This document shows, piece by piece, positions 1-9,606 of a stretch of 64,000 bases of DNA. Every line of letters begins with the position of its first letter. Within the stretch, counting starts at the first letter, position 1. The translations under genes were made by a program, and so were the position numbers. The notes beneath the pieces are model-generated. The model did no database searches. It worked only from the letters and a program-made list of their open reading frames with translations, and was not told where the DNA came from. Source of the stretch: Allium sativum (Eukaryota > Streptophyta > Magnoliopsida > Asparagales > Amaryllidaceae); assembly GCA_030737875.1 (NCBI GenBank), contig CM060909.1, positions 34,585,159 through 34,649,158 of the forward strand. Reading direction: 5' to 3'.

Positions 1-866
1 GATTTGGGTGCATCCTTTTGATTTTGGGAGTGTGTTCCGAGGTGGGTGGTAGTGGCTGCTATGCATTACCACTGGTCCGGGAGTGCAATTGGTAGAATCC
101 TACCCTGGGTATTGCCTCGAGTGTCTTATCATATTTATCCCATGCGAGCCCCATACGATTGTGACTTAGTATCGCTTTCTATAGAGTGCCCTCTGATAAC
201 ACCACTGCGGTGAATTTACTGTACTGTATAGACTGTGATGTCTATAAACTGCGTAAGGGTAATATGGTAATCCCGCTTACGCTATTTTCGTTATATTTAC
301 TTTATTTTATAGACATTACAATAATAGCGTACTATTATATATGTATTAGTTTCGCGGATCCTTAAAGGATGGGAATCCTAACCATCCTTCAAGTTACAAT
401 TGCATTCCATTTAACATGTCACTTGGGTTAATTCACGTATATGAGAATGTTAGTCCTAAATCAAGTATTTTATTTGTTTTATTCTTGCAATTGCTTGGGT
501 CAGAACGAGTATTTCAGCTTGTAGATATATCTGTTAAAGCTTGAGATTCATTGGAGATTCAGTCGTTTGTCTTTTATGTCATATTCGGTTGTGCCCATCT
601 CTTCTCTTATCGAATACTAGTATGATTCTATATTTATTCTTCTGCTGTATCCATATTTATTTTTGTACTCTGATATCATGTAAACTTAAAAGAATTTGTA
701 ATATTGTATAAAATTGTACTTTTGCTGTGAGATACTCTGTGTTCTGTGGCTGTGATTCTGTGATGATTTGTATTTCAACTTCATAGGCAATAATGATCGG
801 TTGTTTTGAATGGTTCGAGTTGGTTTAATTACTAACTTGGAGCGGTCAAAAAGCCAGTTCGTTACA
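1..866 (+). mobile_element. End of the 5' LTR of element 0 (left part outside window)
   Basis: The segment ends in ...GTTACA directly before a tRNA-Met primer-binding site, which marks the 3' boundary of a 5' LTR. Its start lies left of the window. The sequence is AT-rich, has no long reading frame, and contains the T/G-rich stretches usual for the R-U5 part of plant LTRs. The matching terminal part of the 3' LTR is not found between 4337 and 6010, so that LTR is interrupted or truncated. The call rests on the junction with the primer site; LTR identity cannot be measured here. Confidence 0.7.
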
Positions 867-869
867 GCG

Positions 870-881
870 TGGTATCAGAGC
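870..881 (+). other. Primer-binding site of element 0 (tRNA-Met type)
   Basis: TGGTATCAGAGC lies 3 nt after the LTR end. It is the standard complement of the 3' end of plant initiator tRNA-Met used for minus-strand priming by many gypsy and copia elements. Confidence 0.85.
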
Positions 882-3080
882 TTTGGTTCATACAAAGGTT
901 AGCTTATGAGTTTGAAACACTCATTAGCGATGGAATAGAAATACTCAAGAATGAATAAAATCATCTTGGAATCATACCCGAGAGAGCATATTTTAAAAAT
1001 AACAATATTTTAATTGATTTTGAAAGGATTTTTCCATATATGAAATATAATTTGAACTTTTTGCATTGTTTTAAATATATCCTTGTTTTAGTTTCATTCC
1101 TTCGGTTTCGGCTCTTAAGTTAGAACTCCTTAGGTTGAGCTTTTCTGAATTTAAATCTCGATCTAACTTTATCCTATCTTAGAAATATAAAATTCGTCGT
1201 TCCTGGATCTTGAGTCCTCCTTAATAGCTATCCTTGATAAATCCATTGACTTGGTTTATCCATCTGTTTAGCTTTTAGCTTATATCCCAACTTGGCTCAA
1301 ATTGGATTAAATTAAGACTTGGGAATTTAAAGTAAGACCTGTATACATTTGCTAGTATTGAGTAAACTGAATTGAAATTCCAATAGTATTGACTTATATT
1401 TAAGTAAATTGACAATCCAGTGGTAATGGGTTATATAAATTTATATTAAGGAAAAATTCTTTGAATAGTATACGTGGGGACTCATAAGTTATGATAAGGT
1501 AAGTAGAACTCGTGAATTTTATGGGGAATAAATGATTTGATTGAATTCTCAATGACCATAAAAGATAATACTTCACAAATAAATATAATATGAGTATTCT
1601 TCGAACTAAAATTTTGTTTTATATAACATGGCGTGTATGGTGTTGACTTGGGTAAATATTTCTATATTCTATTAGCAGGCGAACACTAAATATAAGGTTT
1701 CGGAAAAGAATATGTGTTAGGAAAATATAAGGAAAGGTCCTATAAAATATGTCGAGAATAACACCTTATATGATTTGCTATGAATAGTGACTTGTAATTC
1801 GTAAAGTAAGGAAACACTAAGATTAAGATCTACAAAACCAAATGTATTTAAAGTATAAAAATTTCTAGAAATAAAATCTTATATAACATATATGTTTTAC
1901 TATTGAAATTCTTCAGAATAAAATAAGTAAATAAACAATTTCAATCAAAATATGACAAAATAAATGAGTGGGAACAAGATTTATGAATCCTTGCTTAAAA
2001 TTTTACTATAAGATATGTTTTAAATTATACGATTTTGACATATATTCAGAAAATTTGCACATAGAAATTTTGTATACACCGCTATTCTAAACAAAGGTGT
2101 TTCGAATACTTAGTTGAGGTCAAAAAGATTGGACTATCGAGTATGTGAAGATTTTGAATATACGCCTAGCTAACATATTTACAAAGTCCTATATGTACTA
2201 GATAAATATATAATCGCACTCGAGATTCTTGGGAATAAATTTTGTGATGACTGCAGCATCATTTGAACTTGTTTTCAAGTTTCAAAAGTGAGGAATATAT
2301 ATACGTTTCCAGTTGAAATGTCAAATTAATACTTAAACCCTTATTTTGTAAATATCTAAGAAAAAATGAGAGTGAAGAAAAATTGATTTAGAATAGGGAA
2401 CTTGGAAATAAGAAATACGTTTTTGAATAAGTGACAATAAAGAAAAAAAAAGAATGAAAATGTAAATTTAAATTATAAATTGAAACTAACTTAAATTGAA
2501 ATAAGGATGGAACTTTAAACGGACTTGGAAAAGGGGTTGATTTGTGAACATGTAAGTTAAGTATAATTAAAATGTTATAAATCCTTCGAGTAGGTAAATT
2601 TGAATGTATAATAAGATGAAATAAAGACTTAAGCCTTGGAATGATTTGAAATGATAAGAATTAAAGATTGGGAACATAGCTTTAATGAAAGAGATCAATA
2701 TATGATATTTTATGTTTACCTGTATAATCGTAGATTTAATACTTGAAAATTTGTTACGAGCATGACTTCTCCACTATTGATGACCTATAAATCATCATAG
2801 TAAGCTTGCTTTTTAATTCTGAGAGGAACTGAAACTATAAATTCTTTTACAGTAAACCTTAACAGCTCCCATACTAATGAAGGAGTACTTATTCCATTTC
2901 ATCTATTATGATCATTGTTTAAATTAAACTTATTATTAACCGGCTTGAATATGTGGTTGTAGACCATAGCAGGTGAAATCGTTTAGTAACAAACTATATT
3001 TGTGCCATTAACTTTCCTTAAAATCATAGTAATGCTGCACTAAACAAGGAATATAACAACATAATGCCGCTGTGAATGCC

Positions 3081-3245
3081 ACTGCAGCAGCAGCAGAAAT
3101 GCTGCTGCCATAGGCAGCGATAGCAGCAGAGAATGCTGCTGCAGCAGAAAAAAGAGAATGGGGTTGCTGCTAACTGCAGCTGTAGTAGCTGCAGCAAACT
3201 GCAGCGGCAGCTACAGCAACTGCAGCAGCAGTTGCTGCTGTAGCG
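3081..3245. repeat. CAG/CTG (GCAGC)-rich compound repeat
   Basis: About 165 bp dominated by GCAGC, CTGCAG and GCTGCTG words on both strands, in sharp contrast to the AT-rich surroundings. The mixed orientation creates many overlapping inverted repeats, for example GCAGCA...TGCTGC near 3095-3110. Short open frames crossing it are Cys- or Ser/Ala-rich by composition only. It looks like a locally expanded and scrambled trinucleotide repeat inside the element 0 internal domain. Confidence 0.7.
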
Positions 3246-4301
3246 CAAACGAAAAAAAGAGAGAAGACCCGCACACTTCGCCAGGTTATTGTTCAGTTTC
3301 ACATATTGTATTTTCTTGTTCACCTAGACTTTATGTCAGGTTATTGTACTTTGTTCATATAAATTATTGGTGAACAAACAGATGTGAAGTACATATAAGC
3401 AAGAGGTTTGAATGATGAATTTAATTCAATAAAATGGAACTTGAAGCATAGATTTTGTGAAACATTCAAATCGCGTATTGATATAAGAAAAATAGAAATC
3501 AAAAGCGAGTAAATGAATCATATTCGATAAAATGGAACTTATAATAAAGCATCATAATCATTGAACCCATTTATATGCATGTGTATTATCCGTACATTGC
3601 GTTTAATGTTCTCTTCCACTTTCCTGTGAAATAAATATTTTGGAAATGATTCCTTTTACGTAAGGTGAAAGCAATGGTATGACAAAAGAGGAAAAAACAG
3701 AAGAAGAAGGATAACAACATGAATTTGCATGTAAATTTTGTATATTACTTTGTTCTTATGCATTTTGTCATAGGAATGCTATTTTATACATGACATAGAT
3801 TACATGCTACTACGCACATCAAGCTTCACATATTACATACATGATTATTTATGCTACGTGTCATTTAGTTTTATGCAAATTTATTTTCCTACAATACCAT
3901 GACTCTAATTTCATTATTGAGATTTTTAGTAGGTACAAAGGGCATGCTTCGCCACGGAGCTCGCTTTGCGCAAAATGCTAAGAAAAAATAAGCAAATACT
4001 CTTTAAAATACTAAATAAGGTACTAACTTGGTTTACATAATGCATTTGGGTTGTTTTTATTTTGTTTCTTCCTATATTGGGATGCCTCATCGTGTGGATG
4101 AGATGTATATTGATAAAAATTGTACGTATAAATTTTTCCGGGCAAGCCGTACAAAGGAGGTGCAGCCAAAATTTTCCGTAAATTTTGGGTGTTAGAAAAA
4201 ATTTGAGTTTAAAAAAAATAACTTATCTCTCTTCCTAACAAATTTAAACTAAGTAAAGTATTTGTGATGTTATATATCGACTTAAATTCATATGACACTC
4301 C

Positions 4302-4336
4302 CTTTTCGAGGATGAAAAGCGCTAAGTAGGGGAGGC
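4302..4336 (+). other. Pre-PPT hairpin and polypurine tract of element 0
   Basis: A stem CTTTTCG/TGAAAAG (4302-4308 and 4313-4319, one G-U pair) closes an AGGA loop. Seventeen nucleotides follow, ending in the purine-rich AAGTAGGGGAGGC, and then the 3' LTR starts with TGTAAC. The purine tract would prime plus-strand synthesis. The same hairpin geometry recurs in five other elements in the window. Confidence 0.75.
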
Positions 4337-6010
4337 TGTAACAAACCGGTAATTTTGATATTTTAAAATATAAATTAAATTTAGAATCAATCGTAGAAAA
4401 AATTTTGATTGCGACATGGAAGTTGGAATTGAACCAAGTTGAATTTCTTTTAAGTAGAATTCCTTTCATAAATTTATATTCAAAGGAATGGTTTTGTTAA
4501 ATGAGTATTTATTTAATAAATTTGGAATTATGTAAATGTTCGAATTTAAATTGAAAATATAAATTTTATAATTTAATTTATGTTGACAAGATTGGTGTCT
4601 AAATATGAGTTGAAAGAGCTAATTTATTCAACATCGGGATATAAATGATGTAATCTGAATTGGAAAGAATCTAATTTATTTATGTGAAGATATTCAAACC
4701 ATTAAGGAAATTTGCGCGTGTATTGCGTACATATTTATTAAATTATCCTTGAGCTTGAATTTTTAAATTCAAAACGTTAACACCTATTTAATTTATTGTT
4801 TGGTAAAATTGTTGAAAATTTAAGTTCACGTGTAAAACAATAGACGATCGTTACTGCGGTTATAGCGTCACCCGTTCGGCTCTCTATAATTAAAGAAAGG
4901 AAAAAAGTTTAATTATAATATCCTAAACCGTGTTATCAAAACAAGGAAAGAAATAATCAATGCGAACACAAGTTGGGATTTCAAAAGCTTCATCCAATTT
5001 TAACCCTTATTTCTATTAACAAGGTCATTTCACATTGATCCTTAAATCTAAAAATATCTTACTAAGGATATAGCAGCAGCTTTAAAATCCTTCCTTGTTC
5101 GTAATGCAAGATTTTGAAACACTGTACAAGATTTTTGATATCTCAGTGTACATGGGATCCGATGTTATTCCCATATAAAATATTTCGAATGACAGAAATA
5201 AAATGCATACCCTTCTCTTCTATTCATCACAAACATACCTTGCTATTTCCATTCGTTCAAGGAAAGAACAGAGAAATACTTCCCTTCAAATAAAATCAAA
5301 ATGGCAGTAAACCACTTTTCCAAAATCAAACAACGTTTCTCCCAAAAACAATATACACGGAAAGAAGATGTCTTCCTCAAATTAGATCCTCTTTTTCCCC
5401 AAATTTTGAAATCGCGATTTTCTATGCCTCCTCCCTGCGCCATCACTTACGCGGCCACCACCTGGAAATGATCGTCAGGCTAGCTCCACCGCATCTCACC
5501 CACTTGACGCCAGTCATCGTCGCATCCACCTACTCAGTTCCATCGCGAAGCCAATTCTATGAAAATAAAGCATGATTCATGGAACTCCAATCTTAAGATG
5601 CAATATCAAATTTCTTCTACGAACTGAAATATCACCTTATCTTTAGAATCATCCTATATAAACATGAAAATGAGCGACCATGAACAATATTTAAAAACTA
5701 CCAAAGTCCTCTCCTTATGATTACTAGGTTGAACTGATAATCAAATATTTTTAGTTTCTCTCATCATCTTATCCCTTCCAAATTGTGCAAGCCCGAAATA
5801 GGAACATCTAATTCTCTGTTTTCTAGTTAAGATTGGATGTTATCTCTCTTTAATCAATCAACGCTTATAAAGAAATGGTAAACTTGTACTACAACCAAAC
5901 CATATATCTTCTATTTCACCACCAAATTATCTTTAACTAATGATGACTAAGGGAAACCATAAACATCTTGTACACATAATAAGAATACATTAGGTATGAT
6001 ATTTTTTATA
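4337..6010 (+). mobile_element. Start of the 3' LTR of element 0, interrupted
   Basis: It starts TGTAACAAACCGG directly after the polypurine tract, resembling the other LTR starts here (TGTAATAACCCGG, TGTAACGACCCG). The LTR end known from 857-866 does not appear before element I interrupts the sequence at 6016, so this is only the first part of the LTR. From about 4900 the sequence is AT-rich with no repeat shared elsewhere in the window. It could be LTR or older flanking DNA; I see no gene in it. Confidence 0.5.
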
Positions 6011-6015
6011 AACAC
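6011..6015. repeat. Target-site duplication of element I (AACAC)
   Basis: AACAC lies directly before the LTR start and again at 36265-36269 directly after the 3' LTR end. A 5-bp duplication is normal for gypsy-type integrases. Confidence 0.85.
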
Positions 6016-6970
6016 TGGAATAACCCGGAAATCTGAGCCAATTTAAAAAAATTATTTTGGAAATTCTGATGAATTTTGAATATTTAAAATGAATTATTTT
6101 AAATAATAACGATGAGAAATTTATTTTTAATAGAATTAGAACGTATATATTTATATAGATCGTCGTTAGAATATAAATATTTTATTTTAATTATAAAAGG
6201 AACTGAAAATGGCGCGGTAGTTCGAAAATTCGATTTCAAATTTCAAATGAATGTATATGATTCAAAATAAACCGGATTTTAGAAAAATAAAAAATATTAG
6301 AATCTATTTGAAAATATATTTCCAACGAATCTAAAGAATCAAAATTTCATAGCGGGGTTCAAAAGTTACGTCCAGTTGAAAATTCAAAATTGTCGCTATG
6401 GAATTCTGGCCCTTAAAAATGGAAATTTTGCAAATGACCTCGATTTTCGATGAAACCACTTTTGTTGCATCTGTGATGTCAAGTTATTGCTAGATTCCAA
6501 AATTCATAATTTGTTGAATCAATATGTGAGCGTGGCAAAGGAAAACGCGTTTGAGCAGTTGTAGTTGATTTTAATCGACTGGAAAATGACCATCTTTCGA
6601 ACGTCTCAGAATTTAACGAAATTAATTTTGTTAGGACCGTATCGTCAATACGAAGCTAGAAAATATTTTTCGGGAATTTTTAGAGTCCGTATGTGGCCCC
6701 GGTAAATTGAAATGTACGTTCAAATTGAATATATATAGATTTATATTTTAATTTTGATGGAAACCTATCATAACAGCCGAATTGGGTTACGAAACATATC
6801 CCGTTGTGTTCGGAATGGGGGTAATTAGCTATGGACGACAGTCGGTGGGTTCGATTTCGAGGTCGAAATAAAAAGTTGCTTTTTGAAATTAATTAAATAA
6901 AATAAAATAATATATATTAATATATAATCCCTCCCCCCTCATTTCTCTCTCCCTCTCCTCTCATTTTCAG

Positions 6971-7241
6971 ATCGACAGAAAGAAATAAAAAAAACAAAGC
7001 AAGCTAGTCGCCCTCCCCCTCCCCCCCAATGTCGTCGCTAGGCGCAGCGCCGCCCTCCCCCTGCTCGAATCCGCCTCCGCCGTCTCCCCTCACCAGAGCG
7101 CGCCCCTTCTCCCCTTCGTCCCTCTCTCCTCCTCCATAAACAAAGACCGCGAGCCCCTCCCCGACCGACTGCCGCCACAGCTTGCTTTTCCCCCTCCACC
7201 TCGAGCGCTCAGCCCCCCTTTCTCTCATTTTCACTGTAAGT
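6971..7241 (+). promoter_or_regulatory. Putative LTR leader exon with splice donor
   Basis: A TATA-like stretch (about 6910-6925) and a long pyrimidine tract ending in TTTTCAG (6964-6970) precede a strongly C-rich block. The block ends at CACTGTAAGT, with a consensus splice donor GTAAGT at 7236-7241. The 3' LTR copy (donor at 31181-31186) and the diverged element II LTRs (donors at 51281-51286 and 59303-59308) keep the same order although the C-rich sequence differs. I infer a transcribed leader exon with a downstream intron inside the LTR. Open frames in the block look compositional. Confidence 0.4.
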
Positions 7242-7325
7242 CCTTTCCTTTTTATTGGTACTTCAATTTGTTTTAAAATGGCATGATTTTTATAATAAAA
7301 ATATATAGTTTATAGAACTGAAAAT

Positions 7326-7545
7326 ACATGTTTTTTCATAGTTGAAAGATTCGATTTTTAGTTAATCAAATATATGATTTTTCATAGTTAAAAGATTCGA
7401 TTTTTAATTAATCAAATATATGATTTTTCATAGTTGAAAGATTCGATTTTTAGTTGATCAAATATATGATTTTTCATAGTTGAAAGATTTTATTTTTAGT
7501 TAATCAAAGATATGATTTTTCATAGTTGAAAGATTTGATTTTTAT
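7326..7545. repeat. 46-bp minisatellite in element I LTR
   Basis: Five copies with period 46 bp; the shared word CATAGTT occurs at 7337, 7383, 7429, 7475 and 7521. The unit pairs TTTTTCATAGTTGAAAGATT with AT-rich filler. The 3' LTR has five copies at about 31271-31490. Confidence 0.9.
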
Positions 7546-8040
7546 GTAAAAATATAATTTTAGTGAACAAAGAATTGATTTTAATGTCATAAAAGGTTTG
7601 ATTTTCATCATAAAAAAGATTTGATTTTTAAAAATAAAAATATGATTTTTATATTATAAAGATTTTAAGAATATTATTTTTATTATGAAGTTAACAACGT
7701 AAAAAAATACGATTTTTATTGTTCGAATGGTTAATTAAAATTGTGATCTTTTATATATAAAAAGACGATATTTTTATATATGGAAAGGCGAGATTTTTAT
7801 ATATGAAGCGAAATAAAAATCCGATCTTTATCTAAGAAGTAGAGATATAATTTTTATATAGAAAGAAGCATTTTAAAATAAATGAAATTGAAATAAAAAT
7901 ATGATTTTTATTCGTTGCGATAAAGCGGTAAAAATATGATTTTTACTGTGAACAGCGGGAAAATATGGCGATGGTATCGACTGAAATGAAAACGAAACCC
8001 GAACAGTTCTGAACGAAAGCACGGAGGAGGGGAACCCTCG

Positions 8041-8145
8041 GTGAGAAATCCTTACTTTTAATTTATATTCTAGTTGAAATATATACTAGGATGCAGACGG
8101 TGCTTAGCAGCACCCGACACCCGTTGTCCACAGACCATGGACGAC
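8041..8145 (+). other. Conserved triple-hairpin module of the LTR
   Basis: Three inverted repeats: GTGAG...CTTAC (8041-8055, one pair broken here but intact in the other copies), GGTGCT-tagc-AGCACC (8099-8114), and GTTGTCCA...TGGACGAC with a 7-nt loop (8123-8145). Copies exist at 31993-32097, 52291-52397 and 60299-60405. Element II copies carry compensatory base changes in the stems, so a functional RNA structure is likely; its role is unknown. Confidence 0.7.
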
Positions 8146-8198
8146 TTGTGTAATTGTTTGTGTTATGAAATTTGACTATTGATTGTGATGTAAAAAAT

Positions 8199-8637
8199 AA
8201 TTTCATGTGTTGAAATAAAATATATATTCATGTGTTGAAATAAAATATATATTCATGGGTTGAAGTAAAATAATTTCATGTGTTGAAATAAAATATAATT
8301 TCATGTGTTGAAATAAAGTATATATTCATGTGTTGAAATAAAATATATATTCATGTGTTGAAATAAAATATATATTCATGTGTTGAAGTAAAATAATTTC
8401 ATGTGTTGAAATAAAATATAATTTCATGTGTTGAAATAAAATATATATTCATGTGTTGAAATAAAATATATATTCATGTGTTGAAATAAAATATATATTC
8501 ATGTGTTGAAGTAAAATAATTTCATGTGTTGAAATAAAATAATTTCATGTGTTGAAATAAAATATATATTTATGTGTTGAAATAAAATATATATTCATGT
8601 GTTGAAATAAAATATCTATTCATGTGTTGAAGTAAAA
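8199..8637. repeat. 25-bp minisatellite (TTCATGTGTTGAAATAAAAT type), split by an insertion
   Basis: About 18 tandem copies of a 23-25 bp unit containing TTCATGTGTTGAA, with two alternating variants (ATATATATTCATG and ATAATTTCATG). The Tat-like element is inserted in the array, and a remainder follows at 15894-15930. The 3' LTR array (about 32150-32780) is longer, with about 25 copies. Confidence 0.9.
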
Positions 8638-9582
8638 TGATTGACATAGAAATGTGTTTATTTTATGCTCTTATATTTTATCTTTTGTATATAAATAAAT
8701 ATTACTTGGGTATTGTTTTGTTACTTTTACAGATATTCCAACCTAGCCCGCATGCAACCAGAAATGTAGAGAAATAGAGATCAATTTGCTGTGTATTTGC
8801 ATTTTGAAGAATTGTAGATGAAGATCTCACATCTAGTTGCTATTGGACAAGAAAAGGATTGATAAAAAGGCTTTGCACATCACAAATCAATGAAGAAGTG
8901 TCAAGGAAGCAAGAGGAAAAGAGAAAAGGCCCAAATTTGCTTTATTTATCTAAGGCCCATTTATGTTTCTTATTGTAAACTCTCTTGTGATTTCCCTAAG
9001 GCCCATCTATCATTATATTAGGGTTAGGGTTAGGGTTTGGTTATCCCATATATATACCCTTGTAGTATCATTGTAGCCACCATCCTATCCCATTTTCTAT
9101 TTCTAATAAATTTTCTAGTTCTTCTTCTTCTTTTTATTTTCTGCATTTTTTATTTTCTTAGCAATTAGTGTTGTCTATCCAATTAGATTTGGTAGAACAC
9201 TATTTGTATTTTTCAATTATTTTTCATTAGTGATTAACCGTCTGATTAGATTTAGCGGTAATCCTAATTCTATTTCCTGTTGGTTATTTCTATTCTGCAC
9301 TTTTGATTTTTGTTCTTTTTACTGCTTCCTTAGGTCAATTGGATTGAATACAGATTTGATTAGATTCATGTCTGATTCAATTCAGTAATAGTTTAATCGC
9401 AATTTCAATTTTGTATGCTTTCAAAACAAACCTCGAAAATCGTCTAACTCGCCCAAGAGATTAGATAAATAATTTGATTTTAATTTACCTCCCTGTGTTC
9501 GACCTGTATGCTACACACCTGTATGCTTGCAGAATTTAATTTAAATGTCGCGCTTTACTAATTCATAGATAAGCGACGATCA
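8638..9582 (+). mobile_element. 5' LTR of the Tat-like element
   Basis: Starts TGATTGACATAG and ends GACGATCA; nearly identical to 14955-15893. It contains a plant-type promoter (separate entry) and downstream pyrimidine-rich sequence suited to the R region. It has one TTAGGG unit more than the 3' LTR. Confidence 0.9.
8928..9056 (+). promoter_or_regulatory. LTR promoter: three site II boxes, telo-box, TATA
   Basis: GGCCCA occurs at 8928-8933, 8954-8959 and 9000-9005. It is the reverse complement of TGGGCC, the site II motif bound by TCP factors. Three TTAGGG units follow at 9018-9035 (telo-box, AAACCCTAA on the other strand), then TATATATA at 9049-9056. This combination is known from ribosomal-protein and cell-cycle gene promoters of plants. 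The 3' LTR keeps all of it (15245, 15271, 15317, 15335-15349, 15360-15367) with two TTAGGG units. Expression in dividing cells is an inference. Confidence 0.65.
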
Positions 9583-9588
9583 AGTTTT

Positions 9589-9606
9589 TGGTGCCGTTGC
9601 TGGGGA
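9589..9606 (+). other. Primer-binding site of the Tat-like element (tRNA-Asp type)
   Basis: TGGTGCCGTTGCTGGGGA lies 6 nt after the LTR end. It differs by two transitions from TGGCGCCGTTGCCGGGGA, the usual complement of tRNA-Asp in Athila/Tat elements. Confidence 0.8.

Larger units (their letters stand above)
867..4301 (+). mobile_element. Non-coding internal domain of element 0
   Basis: About 3.4 kb of AT-rich DNA between primer site and polypurine tract, with stops in all frames and no recognisable gag or pol motif. Part of it (about 2150-2320) is recognisably related to the internal domains of elements I (about 29215-29380) and II (about 57165-57335), including a TGATG/CATCA hairpin at 2245-2261. 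Element 0 is therefore an older, larger relative of the same non-autonomous group. A GCAGC-rich block sits at 3081-3245. I see no other structure. Confidence 0.7.
6016..8637 (+). mobile_element. Element I 5' LTR, first segment
   Basis: Aligns by eye with the start of the 3' LTR (29998 onward) through substitutions and small indels, for example an indel of about 20 bp near 6375. It holds, in order: an AT-rich start, a TATA-like stretch near 6910-6925, a C-rich leader followed by GTAAGT, a 46-bp minisatellite, a hairpin module at 8041-8145, and a 25-bp minisatellite. The Tat-like element interrupts that minisatellite at 8638. Confidence 0.85.

Noticed and set aside
5243..5446. Minus-strand frame beginning MMAQGGGIENR as a host gene exon
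   Set aside because: 67 codons, no recognisable domain, no splice context I can support, inside the element 0 LTR or flank.
6840..6860. GGTTCGATTTC as an RNA polymerase III B box
   Set aside because: No convincing A box or tRNA fold upstream, and the surroundings are LTR sequence.
9018..9038. TTAGGG repeats as a telomere or interstitial telomere
   Set aside because: Only two or three units, in the same LTR promoter position in both LTRs and next to site II boxes; the plant telomere unit is usually TTTAGGG. A telo-box explains it better.
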